A DNA stretch of 35,161 nucleotides from an uncultured Thalassolituus sp. (GTDB taxonomy: Bacteria > Pseudomonadota > Gammaproteobacteria > Pseudomonadales > Oceanobacteraceae). This document shows positions 28,376 to 35,161 of this stretch, piece by piece (the stretch's first letter is position 1; each line of letters starts with the position of its first letter). The position numbers and the translations under genes were made by a program. The stretch spans positions 1-35,161 of the forward strand of contig CAJXIT010000002.1 in assembly GCA_913054055.1 (NCBI GenBank), written 5' to 3'. Below the pieces are notes generated by a model. It worked only from the letters and a program-made list of their open reading frames with translations, was not told the origin of the DNA and ran no database searches.

Positions 28376-28395
28376 ATATGCAACTTTATGCATAT
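28376..28395. promoter_or_regulatory. palindromic candidate PadR operator, site 2
   Basis: ATATGCA-ACTTTA-TGCATAT, perfect 7-bp arms; 47 bp from site 1. Confidence 0.65.
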
Positions 28396-28434
28396 AGATT
28401 ATACTCAACCTCAAGCCATATGACCGGATAGAAC

Positions 28435-28971
28435 ATGTCCCTTAAACACGCCATTTTAACCCTACTAGAAACGGAAGAAGGGTCAGGTTACGATCTGCTG
28501 AAGCGCTTTAAAGATCGCTTAGGGTTCTTTTGGAATGCTAGCCATCAGCAAATTTACCTTCAGTTAAAGAAGATGAGTGAAGAAGGCCTAATTGAGTTTG
28601 AACATGAAACCCAAAAAGGCAAACCTAATCGCAAGGTTTATCACGTGACAGATCAAGGGAAGCAAACCCTAATGGACTGGATTCATGGCTCAGTAAAAGT
28701 GGACAAAGTAAATGATGCGATGCTGGTGAAACTCTATGCAGGACACTTAGTCAATCCAGAGGTGCTTTTAGCTGAAATTCAAAAACACACTGACATTCAC
28801 CAGCGCATGCTAAATACGTTTTTAGCCTTAGAGCAAGACTACCTGTCATTAGATGATCAAGAAAAACCTCAGTACGCACTGCCCTACCTAACATTGCGTA
28901 AAGGCATACTTGGAGAGCAAGCTTGGTTAACTTGGGCGCAAGAAGTGAATGCCTATTTGAAACAGCTTTAA
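28435..28971 (+). CDS. PadR family transcriptional regulator
   Basis: 178 aa; MSLKHAILTLLETEEGSGYDLLKRFKDRLGFFWNASHQQIYLQLKKMSEEGLIEFE. Confidence 0.95.
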   Translation: MSLKHAILTLLETEEGSGYDLLKRFKDRLGFFWNASHQQIYLQLKKMSEEGLIEFEHETQKGKPNRKVYHVTDQGKQTLMDWIHGSVKVDKVNDAMLVKLYAGHLVNPEVLLAEIQKHTDIHQRMLNTFLALEQDYLSLDDQEKPQYALPYLTLRKGILGEQAWLTWAQEVNAYLKQL

Positions 28972-29256
28972 GATCCCCCCCTCCCTATCATGATCTGGGG
29001 CGAAATATCTTAGGGGCATATCAAGCATGACAAATGACTGAATCAAAATACGTTAAGCAAAAAAAGCCACACCTACTCTCTGATTAAGCCAACAAAAGTA
29101 TCTGAAAAAGACACCCTGTATTTGTAAAAATTATGTTTTTATAAATTGTTTTCATGATCGTTAATAAACGTTATTCAGAAATGCTTCTACAAGCCCCATT
29201 TCTTATATCCATCCCGCTATAAATGGCAAAAAATACGACAAAATAATGAAAAAAAG

Positions 29257-29273
29257 ATGTTCATTTTGAACAT
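29257..29273. promoter_or_regulatory. 17-bp perfect palindrome upstream of AraC-type regulator
   Basis: ATGTTCA-TTT-TGAACAT, about 75 bp upstream of the 29347 start. Confidence 0.35.
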
Positions 29274-29346
29274 AAACCGATAGCCTTACCGAAATATAAA
29301 AAGCCATATAAAAATAAAAAACAGTCTTTGTATTAGGTTCCGCCAC

Positions 29347-30408
29347 ATGACAGCAGATGCTCCATTACACATGGGAATGGCTACCACTAAATTCATTAAT
29401 TCGGCAAATAAAGAACTTGGTGTACCTGTTTCAAATATCAAACCCTTGGTTAAGTTACTGGTCTCCGATGGTGTTGAGCTTGAAGATTTGCTACAAGGCA
29501 CGGATATCCACTTAAAAGATTTCCTGGATATCAATCATCACATTAGTTTTCAACAGCACATGCAGTTGATTCTAAATGCACGACGCTTTACCAAAGACCC
29601 AACCTACGCCTTAAAATTAGGGCAACAGTTCTTTATTAATCATGATGGCATATTAGCGTGTCGCGTGATGAGCAGTAAAAATACGCAGCAAGCCATGGAG
29701 CTGCTATCCCAATATCAAGCACTGCTCACTGGGTTACTTAATTTAAATTTTGAAATCAGTGGCAATTATGGGGTGCTATCGTTAACTGAAGTATTCCCAT
29801 TAGGCGAAGCTCAGTTTCATTTTATTGAGTATGCTTTATCAGCCATTTTCTCAATTGGAAAGTTCTGCCTAGGTGATAAAAACCTCCATGTGATTTTTGA
29901 ATTTGAATGCAAAGATCAAGGCCATACAAAAGAATTTGAAGCATTTTTAGGCAACCCTGTTCGCTTTAATTGTGACGCAAACAGAGTATTGATTCCCAAA
30001 GAGACATTAACAAAGTCCATTATATTTTCGGATGAAGCGTCCGCTGAAAATATTGAAAAAATGTGTCACCTGCATTTAAAGCAATTGGCTAACGACACAG
30101 AAATTATTCAAAAAGTAAAATCCAATATGCGTGGCATGCCCTTCAATCAAATTAGCTTAGAAGCCCTAGCTGATCGCATTCATATGAGCCCAAGAACACT
30201 CCGTCGTCATCTACAAGGCCAAGGGGTTTCTTTCAAAGCATTACTCGAAAACGAACGCAAAAACATTGCAGTGAAGCGCATCAACAAACAAGATATTTCA
30301 ATCGAAAAATTAGCCGACTTACTGGGCTACAACAGTGCCTCTAGTTTTAGTCGAGCCTTTAAACGTTGGTATGGGGTTTCACCCAACCACTACAAACAAG
30401 ATCAATAA
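29347..30408 (+). CDS. AraC family transcriptional regulator
   Basis: 353 aa; C-terminal HTH ISLEALADRIHMSPRTLRRHLQGQGVSFKALLENER..IEKLADLLGYNSASSFSRAFKRWYGVSPNHYK. Confidence 0.93.
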   Translation: MTADAPLHMGMATTKFINSANKELGVPVSNIKPLVKLLVSDGVELEDLLQGTDIHLKDFLDINHHISFQQHMQLILNARRFTKDPTYALKLGQQFFINHDGILACRVMSSKNTQQAMELLSQYQALLTGLLNLNFEISGNYGVLSLTEVFPLGEAQFHFIEYALSAIFSIGKFCLGDKNLHVIFEFECKDQGHTKEFEAFLGNPVRFNCDANRVLIPKETLTKSIIFSDEASAENIEKMCHLHLKQLANDTEIIQKVKSNMRGMPFNQISLEALADRIHMSPRTLRRHLQGQGVSFKALLENERKNIAVKRINKQDISIEKLADLLGYNSASSFSRAFKRWYGVSPNHYKQDQ

Positions 30409-30441
30409 CGACAACTTAATCAATTTGGCCATTAAAGCATC

Positions 30442-30461
30442 AACACTTGTCCTAAAGTGTT
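30442..30461. terminator. stem-loop downstream of AraC gene
   Basis: AACACTT-GTCCTA-AAGTGTT; no clear T-tract. Confidence 0.4.
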
Positions 30462-30580
30462 ATGGCGAGATTCTTTATGGCCACTAATATTATCAGAGCC
30501 TGATGCGCTGGAAGCGTATCACTCCGGTGTTTTAGGCTGCAGGATGCAAAAATAAAAATAACGCATTAAAAAGGCCCCTA

Positions 30581-31687
30581 ATGAAAAAACTGACTCGTTC
30601 GATCTTATCTGCCTGTGCAATTGCCACTAGCCTATTTATGGCCAGTTCAGCAATGGCCGATAACTGCTACATCATGGTCCACGGCCATGGAACCCAAGGT
30701 AATGTTAAAAGTGGTTCTAACCAACCTGCTTTAGATTACTGGCGCGACTCCCATTTTGATGAATACAAAAACAGTGACTTTTTAGCTTACTTACTTGGCC
30801 CTAACGATAACTATGGCATTGTGGGTTACGATTCAACGGATGAGAGCGGCTACCCTTACTGGCGCGATGAAACCGCTGGTGAAATTGCCCGTCAAATCAC
30901 AGCCATTAAACAAGGTAACGGTGACGGTTACACCCATGATCAAGCCGGTACTCAATGTGCTGCCAGCGATGATTTTTGGGTAGTAAGCCACAGCCAAGGT
31001 GCTCAGCAAATGACATTCATTTCTGGCAACGCCGCTTCTGGTTCACCTTATTACAACACAGCGTTTAACAGTGCTGGCTCAGCTGTGGCAACCCCATACA
31101 GTACAGCCATGCAAAACATTTTAGGCGTGTTCACTTTAGGTGGTGCCATCGGCGGAACAGAGGGTGCTGACCGAGTATGTAATGGCAATTGGTTAGATTC
31201 ATTAATCAACGTGGCTTTCTTAGGTAAAGACTGCAACGACAGTGTTAAATGGATGCAAACCAACGATTCATACTTAGCACGTAATCTAATTGGTTCTAAC
31301 TTGGCTGCACCTATGTATGTGATGGGTGGCTACAAAAGCTTTCCAGGCATTGAAGGCGCATCAGCTGGATTCCTTAACGGCGAAGACGATGGCTACATTA
31401 ACCTAGCTTCTCAACTTAGCTGTGCAGGTTCGCCTAAACGTTCTTTGTGGGATGATGCTAACCAATACAAAACCTTCTTTGGTATTGCATACGGTAGCCC
31501 TAAATTCCGCTGCAACAACAGCAATAAAGGCACACCGCGTACTTACAGCATGGCCAGTGTTTACACTGACCACGATGCTGAACGTAACGGTGGTATTTCA
31601 TCACCTAGCTATACCAGCATTGAAAATGGTTTAAGCTGTGGTAATGGGAAAAACATGGCAGGCCGCATCGCGTCTTGCACACAGTAA
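30581..31687 (+). CDS. secreted alpha/beta-hydrolase-like protein (lipase/esterase candidate)
   Basis: 368 aa; signal peptide MKKLTRSILSACAIATSLFMASSAMA; CYIMVHGHGTQG and nucleophile-elbow-like VVSHSQGAQQM. Confidence 0.7.
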   Translation: MKKLTRSILSACAIATSLFMASSAMADNCYIMVHGHGTQGNVKSGSNQPALDYWRDSHFDEYKNSDFLAYLLGPNDNYGIVGYDSTDESGYPYWRDETAGEIARQITAIKQGNGDGYTHDQAGTQCAASDDFWVVSHSQGAQQMTFISGNAASGSPYYNTAFNSAGSAVATPYSTAMQNILGVFTLGGAIGGTEGADRVCNGNWLDSLINVAFLGKDCNDSVKWMQTNDSYLARNLIGSNLAAPMYVMGGYKSFPGIEGASAGFLNGEDDGYINLASQLSCAGSPKRSLWDDANQYKTFFGIAYGSPKFRCNNSNKGTPRTYSMASVYTDHDAERNGGISSPSYTSIENGLSCGNGKNMAGRIASCTQ

Positions 31688-31719
31688 AAGAAACCGTTAG
31701 ACGTTTCTCGCTGCAATAC

Positions 31720-31743
31720 CCGGTGGCTAGTTAGCCACCGGGT
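31720..31743. terminator. 11-bp perfect stem-loop downstream of hydrolase gene
   Basis: CCCGGTGGCTA-GT-TAGCCACCGGG followed by TCTCTTA. Confidence 0.7.
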
Positions 31744-31776
31744 CTCTTACAAAATAACAATAAAAAGTAGTCCAGT

Positions 31777-32841
31777 ATGAATGTCAAAATTCTGTTGAGT
31801 GTCGGTGTTGTTTCAATCATCTCTTTGGGGTTATTTGCTCTTAATAAGCCTGTAAGTGTCATTGCATCAAACAGCTTTGATCAGAAGGCTCCTGCTGCAA
31901 ACGAATTGGCAACTTTTAAAGTACCCGTTTTAGAAACATCACAAACGGCCACAATCATATCGCCAAAACTACCTTTAAATATAGATACACCCAGTATTAG
32001 CCCAATTGAGCGCTTTAGAAATCAAGCGGTAAAAACCGAATTAAAAACACGATTAGTTGAAGAACACGATCAATTCACCCGCTACCCTTCTGAAAATCGA
32101 GCATTCGAAAATGAACAACAAGACCCAGTCAAGCAACGCTATGATGTGGATGAGCGCACCACCATGAGCGACGATCATTCTATGGGACTCACCATTTGGA
32201 GTGATGAAAAGTTTTATTTGCTTAACGACACGGTAAACGTATTCGCCCATATACAAGATGCGGAAGGAAAAAAACTTGCCACCACGTTTAACAGCACACT
32301 GATTTATGATGAAAAAGATATTCTAGGGGAGATTCAACTTAAAGATGAGAATGGCGATGGTACATACCATGGCGCCATCACCCTGACACAGCAGAACACC
32401 TTTTCTAAAGGCCCTGGCATATACAAGGTAAGAATTCAGGATATTAAAAATCAATTAACCGATTCATTAACGTTCACTTTCTCGCAACCAGATATTTATT
32501 TAACCGGCGAATACAAAGAGAAAATTGATAACAACGGAAACCTGTTAATTGACGCAGAAGTGAATGTGAGTGCCAATAGCAATTTTTATATTCAGGCCTC
32601 GCTTTACAGTTCAACTAACGTGGCCATTGGGATAACTCAATTTAGCCAACAACTCACAACGGGCTCCCATTGGGTGCCACTTAGCTTTTCTGGCTTAATG
32701 ATTCAAGACGCCAATGAGGCTGGCCCTTATGTTTTAAAAAATGTATCTGTCGCCAAGGTCACCATGCCTATGCAGCGCGGCCCATTAGTTGAGCCAGACT
32801 TTCAAACGGATTCCTATGCTTTGGATGAGTTTGGTAATTAA
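31777..32841 (+). CDS. membrane-anchored/secreted hypothetical protein, beta-rich (possibly choice-of-anchor X-like)
   Basis: 354 aa; N-terminal hydrophobic segment MNVKILLSVGVVSIISLGLFAL; DENGDGTYHGAITL and C-terminal QTDSYALDEFGN. Confidence 0.6.
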   Translation: MNVKILLSVGVVSIISLGLFALNKPVSVIASNSFDQKAPAANELATFKVPVLETSQTATIISPKLPLNIDTPSISPIERFRNQAVKTELKTRLVEEHDQFTRYPSENRAFENEQQDPVKQRYDVDERTTMSDDHSMGLTIWSDEKFYLLNDTVNVFAHIQDAEGKKLATTFNSTLIYDEKDILGEIQLKDENGDGTYHGAITLTQQNTFSKGPGIYKVRIQDIKNQLTDSLTFTFSQPDIYLTGEYKEKIDNNGNLLIDAEVNVSANSNFYIQASLYSSTNVAIGITQFSQQLTTGSHWVPLSFSGLMIQDANEAGPYVLKNVSVAKVTMPMQRGPLVEPDFQTDSYALDEFGN

Positions 32842-32849
32842 CCCCTATC

Positions 32850-32901
32850 GGCCAGAGGATACCCAAAACATTTGCTACGCAAACGGCGCATGCTACTGGC
32901 C
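32850..32901. repeat. inverted repeat between convergent genes
   Basis: GGCCAG ... CTGGCC outer arms with internal TTTGC-TAC-GCAAA. Confidence 0.4.
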
Positions 32902-32944
32902 TCCTAAGAGTACACCATACTAAATAAATGCTTCGGCTAATGTC

Positions 32945-33670
32945 TCAGGTATAAGCCTTTCTAAGAAATGATGTTTTATACGCAAATATTTTCATTAGCA
33001 ACCACATCAAAGTGAAACTGGCCAATAATATGTAGAGCCAATTAATATCCGATGAGAAGGTATAGCGAACCAAGGCCAACATACCAAAATAATTAATCAC
33101 CGAATATTGCACCCAGCGACTAATATCCAACAACCTTGGGTTCAAGCTGTCATTCGCCATGTTCGATAAAGCACATAGCTTTCTTGCTAAATACAAACTG
33201 CTTAGACAAAACGCCATCACCACTATGCCCACCAGTAAAAATGACAGCCAAATCATCCACTCTGACCAGCCTTCCACTTGCGCGGACTTTGCTGGACCAG
33301 ACCATAATGCATCCCAACTCACAGCTAATACCAAAGCAACGCTGATATAAGTATGGCCTGATTCATGATCAGATTCTGACAACCCTTTAAACTCATCCAC
33401 CAAAAACCATACAATTAATACAAACGCCAAAATTCCCACCAATGGTGTGATTACAGGCAAAGCTTGCAAACTAAAATAGGTAAATAAGTAACCAATCATA
33501 GGAAACAAAGTGTGAGTCGCCGAAACCCCTACCACCCACTTTGCTGCTACTTTTTTATCTACCATAGCCGGTGCTCGCATAAACGTAGCAATGGCCACGT
33601 CAATGCCTATTCCTAGTCCCATGATCAGGCAGGCGAATAAAAAATGTATAAACCAAGATTGCTCAATCAT
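32945..33670 (-). CDS. integral membrane protein, multiple TM segments, function unknown
   Basis: 241 aa highly hydrophobic; follows the cytochrome gene after 4 nt, likely co-transcribed. Confidence 0.75.
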   Translation of the reverse strand: MIEQSWFIHFLFACLIMGLGIGIDVAIATFMRAPAMVDKKVAAKWVVGVSATHTLFPMIGYLFTYFSLQALPVITPLVGILAFVLIVWFLVDEFKGLSESDHESGHTYISVALVLAVSWDALWSGPAKSAQVEGWSEWMIWLSFLLVGIVVMAFCLSSLYLARKLCALSNMANDSLNPRLLDISRWVQYSVINYFGMLALVRYTFSSDINWLYILLASFTLMWLLMKIFAYKTSFLRKAYT

Positions 33671-33674
33671 ATGA

Positions 33675-35127
33675 TCACATTTTATTCTCTGACCAGTTCA
33701 GACGAATATCCCAAACATGTCGGTGGGCTTCTTTTAGGGGCGGAACTTCATTATCAATGCTTCTAAACACATTACTGTTGGGTTTAATAATCGCATCACG
33801 TCCATACAAAAAACTTTGTTCTTTCACTATGCTGTAATACGCTTTGTTTAAATCCAATGCTCTTTCTTTAGATGGCGTAATTAACGGGTAAATCGATTCT
33901 AAACTTGAGATTTCATTTGTTTTGATTGAACCATCTTCATTAAACCAACGATCAATCATTTCTTGGTTCTGCCTAAATTCATCACCACCATTTACTCGCT
34001 GCATGTAGGTTAGATATTCACCTACTTGCTCATCTTGATATTTTTCATTACTAGAGAGATTAGGCACATCCATAATTTTGGTTAAATCTAAGTAACCCCA
34101 TCCTTCTGCACCGGCTACTTTACGAGGAAATGAAAATGTTTGGTCAATTGTGGTTCCAATTGTTTTATGGCAACCAGCACAGAAAAACTGCTCTTCTTTT
34201 GATTGCTGCCTTAATGCCCCATGCTCATCTTCGATGAATCCCCATATCATCCAACCAAAACCATTTGCGAACCCTCTATCACCAAAATCAGATACGGCGG
34301 GCAGGTTTTCAAAATGTTTTTCCTTGGCTTCTCCGTAATAGGCTTGACGAATCCGTCCCATAGAAAAGAATGTATGCTTTTTCATATAACGTAATTCTTT
34401 CATACGCTTAGATGGCTTAACCGAACCATCTTCATTAAGCCCTACGTAACGTACACTATGTAAAAACTCCGTACCTTGCGGATACAGCATATGAGCAACA
34501 TTTACGTCTTTTGCATCACCTACATAATAATCTAAACGCCTTACAGTCTTGACTGAATGCTCAATCACTCCGTTACCATTTACATCTAAATTTAATTTCT
34601 TTTCGTTAATTTCAGGGGTTGTGGTTTCTTGCAGATCCAGCATGGCCATTTCAACTAAAGCTAGATTCACGTAATAAGTATCTAAACTAGTTTCACCTTT
34701 TTCTTGATAAAATGCATTTGGCAAACGAATCATTACATCATCTGTTGAGCCATTGGTGGGCCAGAATGTACTTGGCATGGGTTTATAGTTAAATGCTACC
34801 CACATGCTGCCATCTAATGCTAAGCCCTTTTCATCAAACGCAGCAGCACCGTCTGCTAAGTTTTTAATTTCAGGCACAACACCAGACCATTGGTCCGATT
34901 TCATCCATTGAACAAGCGGCGAATAATTGTCTTCATCAATGTATTGCAAGATGGTGTTATCAGAAATGTCTTTTATATCTTCTGTGCGATCTATAAATAA
35001 ATTTTTCCAACTATTACTCAAACCTACATCAGAAAATTCATAACTCCCTTGTAAGCCACCGTCACCCATTTGGTTGGATCGTTTTTTATCATCATAAGAT
35101 TGATGACACACATAACAAGGGTTGTGC
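33675..35127 (-). CDS. c-type cytochrome with at least two CxxCH motifs, N-terminus truncated by contig end
   Basis: CAGCH at 34167-34181; reading frame continues upstream of the called GTG as N-P-C-Y-V-C-H, giving CYVCH at 35103-35117. Confidence 0.8.
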
Positions 35128-35161
35128 AGATCGGAAGAGCGTCGTGTAGGGAAAGAGTGTA
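35128..35161. other. Illumina TruSeq adapter sequence (contamination/read-through)
   Basis: AGATCGGAAGAGCGTCGTGTAGGGAAAGAGTGTA is the exact reverse complement of the 3' part of the TruSeq universal adapter. Confidence 0.98.

Noticed and set aside
31051-31263. 70-aa minus-strand ORF
   Set aside because: Antisense to the secreted hydrolase; no supporting signals.

Overview
35.2 kb gammaproteobacterial contig, probably a marine Oceanospirillales-type chromosome (inference only). The last 34 nt are Illumina adapter, so the right edge is an assembly artefact. Left to right: a small secreted protein; a REP-associated tyrosine transposase (RAYT) split by a ~70 nt hairpin-rich insertion; a candidate contact-dependent-inhibition-like module (putative immunity ORF, a large FHA/DUF637-like protein with a C-terminal toxin-like domain, and a separate upstream TPS-domain exoprotein) with no CdiB/TpsB in view; two paralogous acyl-CoA dehydrogenases with identical terminator hairpins, one preceded by two PsrA-type operators; enoyl-CoA hydratase, SDR, amidohydrolase and AraC regulator; Bfd with a Fur-box-like site; a REP/BIME array; a spermidine-synthase-like methyltransferase; two tandem trypsin-like proteases with GlyGly-CTERM-like tails; a lipoprotein, a GST, ferredoxin and a FAD oxidoreductase with a divergent PadR regulator and two matching palindromes; an AraC regulator, a secreted alpha/beta hydrolase and a partner protein; and a membrane protein plus a truncated multi-CxxCH cytochrome. 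The best candidate for an under-described system is the split, cdiB-less CDI-like operon. All family calls come from reading motifs by eye; no database search was run.
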